Below are positions 52,048-62,600 of a stretch of 64,000 bases of DNA, in pieces. The notes under the pieces are model-generated. The model had not been told where the DNA came from and searched no databases. It worked only from the letters and a program-made list of their open reading frames with translations. Both the position numbers and the translations under genes were made by a program. Origin of the DNA: Ceratorhiza oryzae-sativae (lineage: Eukaryota > Basidiomycota > Agaricomycetes > Cantharellales > Ceratobasidiaceae); assembly GCA_030998015.1 (NCBI GenBank), contig JARWMV010000233.1, forward strand, positions 434,001 through 498,000. Reading direction: 5' to 3'. How positions within the stretch are numbered: position 1 is the first letter of the stretch; each line of letters begins with the position of its first letter.

Positions 52048-54891
52048 ATGGCGTCGTCTACGTCTACCCCACCACCTTCAACCGTCTCTCGCACCGCTCC
52101 CGTTGCCCCCGTGCCGAGCCAACCGTCGACACCAGCTCAACTTTTCTACGGCGCTCGCGGACGGAGTGGCTCAATCGCATCCTCGTTTGCAAGACAACAA
52201 GCCGGGAGCTCCATCCGAGACCAAGCCCACTCGCCCCCTCCGTTACCGCCTCTGCCCGCCTCACACAGTCTACCCAACAACAACCCGCACACGCACCACG
52301 CTCATTCCTCGAGCACATCCTCCTTTCCTCGGTCTTCAACCTTTCCCTCACTCAATTCGCCCATCCGAACAACCTTTCCTGGATCTCCCATCCGAACAGC
52401 CTTTGGCGCTGACGCTCTCCCCCCTATTCGAGCCGGCGAATCGTTCAGCTTCGGAATAGGAGCAGAGCCTCGGCCCTCGTCTCCTTCCAAATCAGGCTCG
52501 GGTTTCGTCCCCATCCCACGAAACCCAAGTCCACTTGGCCATGGTCACGCCAACTCGCTCAGTCTCGCACTTCCCGGCTCGAACCGAGCCCAAAACCGGG
52601 TTGCGAGCGCCACGAACACTTGGTCGAGTGCGAGCGTCCATTCGATCAATAGCACCATGCACAAACACACCATGTCAAGCTCAACTGTGGGAGAACACAT
52701 CCCGCTCGCCAAGCTGCCGTCGAAACAGAGCCGGGAAGCGCTGATTCCTTCGTTGGCAAATGCTGGGGGGAGAAGTGGTGACAGAAGCGGAGGCTCGTCG
52801 CCTAGTTTCGGAGCGTTGCTATTCAACGCTGGGAAACGAGCTAGTTTAAGCTTTGGTGGCGGCGGAAGGGAAAAAGAGTCAGATTCACCTCGGGAAAAGA
52901 CGGTTAGCGTCGTGCGTGCTTCGGCAGAGATTCAGGAGGTAGACGAGGATAGGGACAAGGAAAAGGGATGGGGCGATAGTGTGGGTGGAATCCGGAATCC
53001 ACGGGAGAGCATCGTCAAGTTTACGACTCGGCCGCGGTCCCGCTCTGTATCTCTCGAGAGCCAACCACAAGGTCGAAGTAGTGGTGGAGAGAGCAGCCGA
53101 GGGAAACCGAGTCCAAACCAACCGAACTCTGCGCCGACGCCGCCCCCGCTACCGCTTCCTCGGCAGAGTGATGGTCCCCTGTCGTCTACCTACCGACCGA
53201 GCGATTCAACCGCGTTTAGAGGTAGCGAGTCTTCGCGGGGCTTACATCCTCGAAGATCTCAGCTTCAGTCTGGGTGGCAACCCGATAGAGGACCGGTTGT
53301 GCGAGACGAAAAGACTGGACGGATTATTCGACGTCATGAGCTCATTGCTTCTGAGAGTCGATGGTTCTGCCGAGGGTATCTAGTGACGGGTGGAGGGACC
53401 CGTAGGGTACCGGCCAAAGAACGCAAGCCGCACCCGTACGCACCTGGGCTGGAAGACTATGACGGTGGATGGGAAGACGAGCCCCACACTGGATTATCTC
53501 GCCCTCCCTACACCGGGTCGTCGCGCCTTATGACAGGAGTAGATGAAGAAAAGGGCGAGCAAGGGACACGGACAAAGCGAAATAGGCTGACACTCATTCC
53601 GTATCCGTTTGTGTTCAGTGTGCTGCTGGTGTTGGGTACGGCAGGGACGTGGATGGCAACTACGTGCGTGTGGTGGTGGAAGCACTTGAGCCCAGCTGTT
53701 GCGGGCGTCGGAGCGTGGTTAGTTTTGCTTGTGGTGGTTAGCATGGGTCGGACGGTGTCGTTTTGCTATTTATTACAAGGTTTGAGACTGACTTCAGTGC
53801 AGGCATTTACGGACCCTGGAATAGTCCCACGCAATTTAGATCCTACGCCTACGGTTGAGGAAGACGGCACGCCGTATGCGCGGGATTTGCTTGTTCGGGG
53901 CATCCCGTGAGTTGTTCTCAACAACCTACCAAAACCGAAGTCTGATGAATGGCAGGGTGCGCTGCAAGTACTGCACAACTTGCAAAACCTATCGGCCGCT
54001 TCGATCAAGTCACTGTCGAATCGTAAGCTCTAAAACTCTGGTTCCGGTTTCTCCCTGTTGACGGAATACAGTGCGACAACTGTGTGGACGGATGCGACCA
54101 TCATTGCCAATGGGTAAACAATTGTGTAGGACGACGTAACTATACTTCGTTTATCACCTTCCTCATCACATGCGTAAGTCGAGATGTTTTTTTTCATATG
54201 AATGGTCTTGGAGCGCTGATTACTATCGTGCTTGCGTCATTTCTTGAATCCACGGTGCTCTACGTACACGCTCTGACTGTACGGACCAAATGCACCACAA
54301 ACCCACACCCGGACCATTTCGGCGTTTGCTTGCACCCCTATCATTGGTGGTTCGGCGATGTCAATCACCGGGATCACGGCACACTCGAACTCCATCACGG
54401 CACCGGGCCAACGTGCCGCGGCAACAGTTCCTGGCGATCATTTTGATTGCTATCACAGCTGCGCTCCACATTTACCTTCAGACGAGACCGAGCTATGGTG
54501 GAAAGAGCTTTCGCGAGGCGTTGGATGGTAGGGGCGCGGGGAGTGTGGCCGTATTTGTCGTATGCGCAGCGGTGGTGTGGCCGGTGGGTACGCTTTTGGG
54601 GTATCATATACGGGTGAGTTTGTCTATGCTTTGTTCACCAGATATGATATTGACGCGAGGATAGCTGCTCGCACTGAATATTACCACTATTGAACAACTT
54701 CGAATTTCGGCCCACGCAAGTTTGGCGGGTGGGCCCGAGGCGGGTGGACTCGGACCAAATGCATTTAATCTTGGTCGGTGGACGAGGAACGCGCATGGGG
54801 TGGGTGTAGGCCAGCAGGAATGAGTTGGGTCGAGGGCTGGCAGCCTGTAAGAGCAGACCAGCGGGTGATGTTGCCGCCAGATGTCGTCTAG
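52048..54891 (+). CDS. ERF2: DHHC palmitoyltransferase, Erf2-like, frame break near the C-terminus
   Basis: Exons 52048-53906, 53956-54022, 54072-54173, 54428-54613 and 54665 on. A Ser/Pro-rich disordered N-terminus of about 460 residues precedes two membrane spans ([18 protein letters not shown] and a second near [10 protein letters not shown]). Then come DPGIVPR, the zinc-binding cysteine-rich domain [20 protein letters not shown] with the catalytic DHHC in [17 protein letters not shown], two more spans, and TTIEQLR (the TTxE motif). The enzyme S-palmitoylates Ras-type proteins on ER/Golgi membranes. As read the frame stops at 54821-54823, but the family ending [11 protein letters not shown] continues one base out of frame to a stop at 54889-54891, so a base is probably missing near 54801-54810. 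The intron at 54174-54427 is 254 nt. Confidence 0.88.
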
Positions 54892-55352
54892 TTTTTGAGT
54901 TTGTGCCGAGGACGACATCGAGTTGCCATGGGGTCGCACCGTAATTGACGCTGGTGTTGCAGTGTTGTGTTTGTGATATTTTTCGTGTAGAGCTTCTTAT
55001 TTGTCTTTGCCGTCTTGGAGGATTTCTCTCGTTTATTTTTGTGCTTTGTAGTTCAGGAGCAATTTGAGTTTTGGTCTTCTTCTCTTTCTGTTTAGAGGTG
55101 TGCGGCATATATGTATGAGATAGTGTCTTGGTACTTGTTTTCCGTGTTCAATGGCAAGCATTCTGCGCCGTCTGCTCGACGCTGCGAACAGAAAAATACT
55201 GGGGGCATAGCAGCCGAAGCGGTTCCGGTCCGAGGCGGCAGAGTGGCATGTTTGGTCCTGTATGACATCATCAGGGACTGTTGACACATGCGATACGGAA
55301 AGCATAGGCGAGTGGGTTATTCCTAGACCCTCTTTGAGCCCTCCCGAAATCC
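54892..55352. other. intergenic region between ERF2 and the Zn2Cys6 gene
   Basis: 461 bp holding the ERF2 3' flank and the promoter/leader of the transcription factor. No further feature is supported. Confidence 0.5.
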
Positions 55353-58300
55353 ATGTCCCGGACACCGACCCCGACAGCGACGACACCGGTTGTGCCCTCG
55401 AACCAGGGCCTCCCGCCGACGAACAACAACAACGCCAACGGGACGTACGACCGTGGTCGACGACCGACTATGGGGCACCCGTCGTTTGCTGCGCCGTACT
55501 ACCCGGCGTACCCGAACTACCCACAACAACCACAGCAAGCACAACCACAGCAGGGGAGCAGCGCGTACTACAGTGACGAGCACGAGAGCCGCAAGCGCCC
55601 TGCGAGCGGGGCACCCGAGCAGGACGAGGACGAGGAGCCACCAAGCGCAGGACCGAGCAGCACGGGCCCGACGCCGCGCGAAGAGTCGAAGAACAAGCGG
55701 ACCAAGACGCAACGGGCGTGCGATCCTTGCCGGCGCAAGAAGATCAGGTGTGTTTGGCCATCTGGTCCCGCAGTGCGCGATCTGACGGGCGAAACAGGTG
55801 TGATATACTCCCCGACACCGATCCGCCAATCTGCCAACACTGCAAGCAGTATTCGTTCAACTGCACATTTTTTTTGCCCATCACCGAGACCCGGTTCAAG
55901 AAGAAACGGGTCGAGGAGGAGGCTGCGACCAGCGCGGTCCCCAGTCCCAACGCGCATGGTCCGCAGGCGCACCATCACCCCGTCACCCTCCCCCGAGCGA
56001 CGCCGCCCACTCCCAGTGTGGATCGCTCGCCGGGCTTCCCCCACCATGGCCCGTCCCACCCACCTCCCCAGTCCAAGGGCGAGGTCAAAATCTTTGGCCC
56101 GACCTCGCTCCCGTTTCTTGTTCATTCCACGGCGACCATCCCGGTACGCGCGATGGAGAGCTACGACACCCGCTACGGCCAGACGTGGCAAGTAGGTGCC
56201 TCGGGCGAAGGTTTTATTCAAGTTCTTGAACCGTCTGGCCCCCATCAATCCGCCGCGACGGCCCCGCTGCCCAAGCCGCTCGAACACCGTCTCGAGCGCG
56301 AAACGCTCCAGGGTCTCGTCAATACTTATTTTCGAGAGATCGCCCCGACATTTTGTGTTGTTACGCGAGACGAGTTTGTGCGCTCGCCAGCACCCACACC
56401 AGTCTTGCTCTACTCGATGTGCGCTGTGGCCGCGACTTCGAGAACCGTGGAACGCCCAGTGTTTGATGCTCTGCGGGGTGCGCTTGCGACTGTCATACGC
56501 AACGAAGACGTGCTCAGCGTCAGCTCGATCGCCAACGTCCAAGCGCTATTGATTCTATCGATGAATGGCGATGTTCACAGCGTCAGTGTGCCAAACGCGA
56601 CGAGTGCTGCCTGGCTCAGGGCAGGTGCGGTGGGTCTCTGTTCATCCCCGATCCTATTGGTGAGAAGCTAACACATCTATTCGATCTAGGCTATACGAAT
56701 GGTATGCCTGTCTCATCTACACGATCACAGAACGCTTGCTCATCCAGATTCTCTTTCCATGATTCCTTCTCTTAGGCACAAGACCTGGGCATGCACCGCG
56801 CAGAAGCTGTCCAGACCGACCTCGAGCTGCGGCGTAGGTTGTGGAGCGCCTGCGTCGTGGTCGATAGCTGGTGAGTATCGTTGTCGCTTTTGTTTTTTTT
56901 TTCCCCACTTGCACCGGCGTGTGAGCGCATGTCTCAATGGGTCGGTGGCCCTTTCTTTTTCGTCCTTGGCGTTTACGCACCAGGCGAATCCTAGAGGCTC
57001 CCCGTTTTCAAATGTCTATTTGCGTCTGCGGCACTAGAGAGTATTCCCAGTGGTGGGTGTTGCATGGAGATAGAGATGCTTCGCGTAGGGGGATACGCTT
57101 GTCTCCCAGGCTGGTCGTGGTGGAATTGGTGACGTGCTGTGGAGGTCAGCTCTTCCTTCCGGCCTTTCACCGGAATTGGGTATTCTGGACGGCTTTGATG
57201 GCTAAGTGCGTGGGCTTGGCTTGCCCATGTGCTTCCGGGACGATGCCTCTTTTGTCTACTGTCGTGCATCCCTGGATTGGGGGGGTTCAATATTTTGCCT
57301 TGACTCTTGGCTTCGATGGTCGAGAACTAGACGCTGACGTATTCACGTCTCTTCCCCGTGCGGACATCCTCGTTTTTCAGGTATGCGGCATCTTTTGGGC
57401 ACCCCCTTACGATTAATGTGTTGGATTGCGATGTGCGATTGCCTCGAGGTGACGAAAATGAAGGAATGAAAATAGAGTTCATGGGAGAGCTTGTGAAGCT
57501 CAGTATATTGCTTGGGCGTGTATTGAAGAGCATATACAGGCAAGTATCAAAGCTTATTTAGATGCTGTATACTTATATTCACAACTAGTCCGACCGGACT
57601 CCTCCACGCTCGCGATGCTATTCTTGAAACACTGCTCGCCGATCTCGACCTCTGGAAGCAACAACTGCCGCAAGCGTTTGTCTTTACTTCTGCTGCCACG
57701 GCCTCCCTACACGCAGGGCTGCTGCACCTTTTCTACACATGCGTCTGCATGATGTTCTGGCGGGTGTTTATGCGCATTTCATACTCGTGCCCGGCCCATC
57801 TGAAGTTCAGCCTGACGGTCGAGCGTATGACGGACATGGTCAAGATGAGCCGCGAGATTATCGATTGGCTTGCGCGAAAAGAAAATGAACATGCGTTTGA
57901 CTGCTGGTTCATGGTTGGGTACGCTGCAACCGCGGCGGCGCTCATCCAAGTGAGGCTTCGAATAAACGTCTCGAAAAAAGTTACTAATGCGGATATAGTA
58001 CCACGGGTGGGCGAGGCGAAAGGATCTAGACTCGGTTGTTAGCTTGAGGGTGTTGAAAGATACGATCAAGCGATGGGAAGCTTCGTTGGAACCAGGGCAC
58101 ATGCCAGTCAGGCGCAAGGTAAGCCGCCAAACTCGCCAAGCTATCACCTATGTGAGCTTATTTCAGGCTCAACAGACCGGAGAAATTATATGCCTGCTGT
58201 ACGAAGCTACGCAGAGTGCACCCGAGCCGACTCGCACGACCGATAAGCGACTGAATCCCACAGTCGGTGTTCAAAATGTGCGTGCCCCCGAGGCGCTCCG

Positions 58301-58953
58301 AGGGCTCGAGTTTAGAAAAGATGCAACACGTCCGGGTGGAGGTGTGTTTATTGCTTCGAAGCGCATGATTCCAGCGCTCTCGGATTTGCCGTCTGGAACG
58401 GTGGTGCCTCGACCCGACACGGCTGACGGGGATCGCGATCGAGACTCCGTGTCAGGCGCGAGTATCGCGGGGAGTGAAGAATCACCGTTTGGGTATGGTC
58501 CCATGAGTAATGTGGCCGGACATATCAACGTGAATCCCGCGCTGGCTCGGGTGGACATTGATCCGAGCACAGGCTCAGGGGATGTGCTGCAAGTGGTGAA
58601 CATGTTGGACCAGCCTTTGCCGGCGGCAGGCGCCGAGTCATTTGCGGTTGACAATAATGGTATGATCGCAGGCGTCAGTATGCAGAATGGGATGCCGTTT
58701 GATCTGAGTGCGTATGCGTATATTGTACACGCCCCTCGCTGCTAATTATTGATTGTATATGTACATTATGGGAATAGGTGGGGTAACGGATCAGTGGGAC
58801 TCGTTCTTTTCTCGTTTCCAACAGCCAAGTCCGTTCGCAGATCCTGCGTTCCATCTGATGCAGGGGCTGAATGAGCCATATTTAGGCCATGGCAGTCCGG
58901 CGCTCAATAATGGAATTGGGTTCCCGCCAATGCAACCGTACAACCCACACTAG
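55353..58953 (+). CDS. Zn2Cys6 fungal transcription factor
   Basis: Nine exons: 55353-55747, 55798-56629, 56690-56701, 56776-56870, 57381-57539, 57589-57949, 57999-58118, 58167-58707, 58778-58953, 896 residues, phases closed. The N-terminus is Asn/Gln/Pro-rich. The binuclear zinc cluster is ACDPCRRKKIRCD then CQHCKQYSFNC, split by intron 1, followed by TETRFKKKR. The middle homology (fungal_trans) region includes LVNTYFREIAPTFCVVTRDE, LILSMNGD, AAWLRAGAAIRMAQDLGMHR, LWSACVVVDSW, YAASFGHPLTINVLDCDVRL and SIYSPTGLLHARD. It is a nuclear DNA-binding regulator resembling XlnR/Gal4-type proteins; the target is unknown. Intron 4 (56871-57380) is 510 nt, ten times the norm here. Intron 5 (57540-57588) starts with GCAAGT, a GC-AG intron. 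Confidence 0.92.
56871..57380 (+). other. unusually long intron 4 of the Zn2Cys6 gene
   Basis: 510 nt against about 45-75 nt for the other introns of this gene. Donor GTGAGT and a pyrimidine-rich acceptor before GTATGCGGCA join VVVDSW to YAASFGHPLT exactly as the family requires. The interior shows no clear ORF, terminal repeat or duplication that I can fix by eye. Confidence 0.75.
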
Positions 58954-59608
58954 CCAAGCTTCTCACCCCTTGGCGTCTTTTTTCGCTCGATCACTCAAGA
59001 GTCTGGACCTCGACGTCGATCTTCACTCCGTTGTCTGGACTTTCCCCGCGACTTGATTTTCCCGGCGGTTCGAACCTGTTCCCACCCCTGGCCACGTCTT
59101 GATATTGCACCCGGTCGCTGTTTCCCCAAAAATCCGTTGTTCGGCGCTGTTCTTTTTTCGCTATTTGTGAGGCGGTGGAGAGAGGATTGGAAGAACCGGA
59201 GCAGTTGTGCTTGCTTGCTTTTTTGGTGTGTAATTTATTCTTGAACTGTGTAGCCCCACACGTTTTCGAGGTGTGGATACTCGAGAAAGTATAATAATGT
59301 TATGAGATGTTATGTTTGCCAGCTGGTGAAGATCGCCAAGACTCCTTTAAGTTATTGTTCCTTCCGTATGGTGGCGTCCAGAACAAAGAGGCTGAAACAG
59401 CTGAACGGTAAACGATCGGTGGTCTTTTTGTTAGACCTAGGGCCGGAGTGAATTACAGGAATCTGCGCATATTTCAGCCTCTTCCCAGTCGTCACGTTCC
59501 CACTCTACTGGCCGAGCGCTCAAGTCAGATGATCACAGGTTTGACGCTCATCGCCCTCGGCCCTCTGGAGGACAACTGCCACATTTCTAAACCACTGATA
59601 TTATTGAA
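58954..59608. other. intergenic region before the NACHT-WD40 gene
   Basis: 655 bp. T-rich 3' flank of the transcription factor gene in the first 300 bp; nothing else supported. Confidence 0.5.
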
Positions 59609-62600
59609 ATGGATCCGCCAAGTGGCAGCCACACGCGTTGGAGAGGGCTACGAAAGCTCGCTGGCTCCTTGGGCGGCGGCACAGCGACCTTTGGCCCGTT
59701 GAAATCGGCCGTGGACGGGTTGTCGAAATGCATAGATCTAGTTCAGGTAACACATGGCGTAGATTGCTTACAATCCCGATACGGTTCTGATACGAGTGGG
59801 AGAATAGGAAGAGGGTCAAGCTCACAAGGATTACGAGCGGCTCAAGAACGAATTGGACAGCTTGCTTGCTGATCTCTCCGAGTATTTCGATGGATCGACA
59901 CCTTCGCCTATGACGCCATGCATTGAAGCACTTGCTCGGTGCGTTCTTGCATTGATATCAATGCATCCCGCCTGACAGGTCCACAGGGATATACAGAGAG
60001 AAGCTGAGGAACTTTCTCAAAGCTATCAAAGTCGACTCGGACGTTTCGCGAATTCGGCAAACCTTCTGGATGAAGTAGCCGAGTGCTATCGCCGTATACA
60101 GGGCCTACTAGGCCGGCTGGTGGTGAGATAACTCAAGGTCTGGATAAGCTAATGTCAATAACTAGGTTTATAGATGAACGTCAACCTGAATATATGGAAG
60201 ACCCTCGATGAGCAAGCAACGGTATGTATCATATGATCAATATGATATCGCGCAGAATTGAACGGCGCGAAATAGGAGAGTCGTCTTAGGACTCTACCAT
60301 ACTCTTCGGCCGCGAGGTACCGATCCTCGCATTCAGACAGTCTAGGTCGCACCGGATGCATACCAAATACCCGCGTAGATTTAATGCAGCAAATAAACGA
60401 CTGGATACAAGACAATACAGCCCCACGCGTGTACTGGATGAACGGTATGGCGGGGACGGGAAAAACTACCATTGCGTACAGCCTTATGCGAGTCCCTCAA
60501 GTGCTCGGGAGCGTTGGGGGCGAGCTTCTTCTGCACTCGGCAGCTAGCAGCGTGTCGTGACGTGAATCGCATCCTACCAAGCGTGGCATATCAACTATCG
60601 CTATTCTCACGTCCTTTTCGACATGCGATGTCTCAGGTGCTCGAACGGGAGCCAGAGCTATGGGATGAGCCACTCATCGATCAGATGGACAAGCTGATCG
60701 CTACCCCTCTACGTGAAGTTGAGGGCACGCTACCTCCAAGCTTGGTTGTCGTAATAGATGCTCTGGACGAATGTGAAGACCCCAACAGTGTGGGCAGGAT
60801 GTTAGATACGTTGCTAAACCATGCACCCAGCCTACCCGCAAAGTTTTTCGTGACCAGCCGTCCTGATCCGAAGATACTAGATCGCATGCGAAGCGAGCAA
60901 GCAGATCGCGTACGGCTAGAGCTCAGACTTCATGAGCTGGACCGCCTAGTAGTGCAAGAGGATATCAAGACATACCTGCAAGCCGAACTAGGAAGCCGCA
61001 TGGCGCTGTCAGCCACTCAGCTAGATAGTTTCGTTCAACGTTCGGGAGTCCTTTTCATCTACGCAGCTACTCTTGTGCGCTATATTGGGCACGATAACTT
61101 TGCCTGGGGTTATGAGCGGCTGGTTACAGCCCTCGAACCCTCGTCAACTGGGGTAGACAACAGCATGCGGGATATTGACACGCTTTATGCCACTATACTC
61201 AAGGCCGCGTTCGAGGATGAGACCCTCGAGTCGGCAGAGAAACAAGTTATGAGAAATGTGCTGCGTACAGTATTTGTGCGAAGGAGCCATTGACGGTACA
61301 AGCCTTAGCCAGCCTTTTGGGCCTAAAGCATGTCGAGTTGGTATATGCTGCGCTCCGACCACTACGGTCTGTGTTACATTTATCCGAAATGGGCGATTGG
61401 GTCACCACCCTACACCAGTCCTTCCCTGACTTCATGCTCCGCCAAGGCCGCTCGAAAACCTACCATTGTGACCCCAGGCAACATAATGCATACTTGGCGC
61501 AGCAATGTTTTCGCCAACTCAAAATTCCGAGCCCGGGTTTCAACATATGTAGGCTCGAGTCATCTTATTTACTCGATAGCGAGGTGGTTGATCTAGAAAG
61601 TCGGGTGAGAGTGTGGATAACGGAAGAGCTCTGGTATGCGTGCCGATATTGGTTGGCGCATATGTCAGAGACCGCTGGTCTATCCAGGGTGCTTACCAAT
61701 GAGCTTTCCCAATTTTTGTCGGAGAAATACTTGCTGTGGCTGGAGATCATGAACCTGAAGCATCACCTACACGAGGGTGTCAGAGTGATCCATGGTTTGC
61801 AAGCTTGGCTGCGGGTATGTTCCATGTATCAGAGGGTATAGGGATTGAATTCTAGCACAAGCATAGGACTACAATCTAGCAACAGACCTTCAGGAGCTTG
61901 CGTCAGACTGTCGTGAGTTTACAGTGGCAGTTTCGTCGAGTCCTATCTCTGGCAGCACACCTCATATGTACGTATCGGCGTTGCCTTTCTGGCCTGATGA
62001 TAGGCCAATTTCATTGCGTTATCGGCCAAGGTTTCTGGGACTTGTTAGGGCAAGAGGGCCAGTGATTCGGCGGGGGCGTGGAGTCGCTCCGATGCTTGTG
62101 CTAGTCGCTGAAAGTATGGTGGAACGTGTCATATGCTCGCCAGACGGTAGACGCATCGCGACGAGTTCCATTGACGATACAGTGTGTGTTTGGGATGCGC
62201 TTACAGGAAAGGTAGTTGTTCGGTCACGGGAAGGCTATCCTGGCAGCGTCCGATGTATTGCATACTCACCAGATGGAGCATACATCGCATGTGGATGCGG
62301 TGACGGTACAATTCGTATTTGGGATGTATCAATGGGGCGAGCAGTCAGCAAACCGATCAAAGGGCATGCAGGACCAATCAACTCCGTGACGTACTCGCCG
62401 GATGGTGCATATATAGCGCCGGGGTCTGACGACTGTACTCTGCGCCTATGGGACGCAGACTCAAGGCAACCAATGGGACAATCTCCCCGACCTCATGGTG
62501 GTTCAGTCACTTCACTGTCGTACTCCTCGGACGGCACGTATATTATATCAGGCTCCAGCGACTATACCGTCGGATGCTGGGATGCACAGTTGATTGGAGT

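Noticed and set aside
53777..53801. Possible 23-nt mini-intron before DPGIVPR in ERF2
   Set aside because: Too short for the spliceosome and removal breaks the frame; the region is read through as coding.
60155..60472. 105-codon minus-strand open frame, similar to a plus-strand frame at 43.9-44.3 kb
   Set aside because: Both are antisense of the same NACHT P-loop region, in the NLR and in its inverted pseudogene, so the similarity is a shadow of the family.
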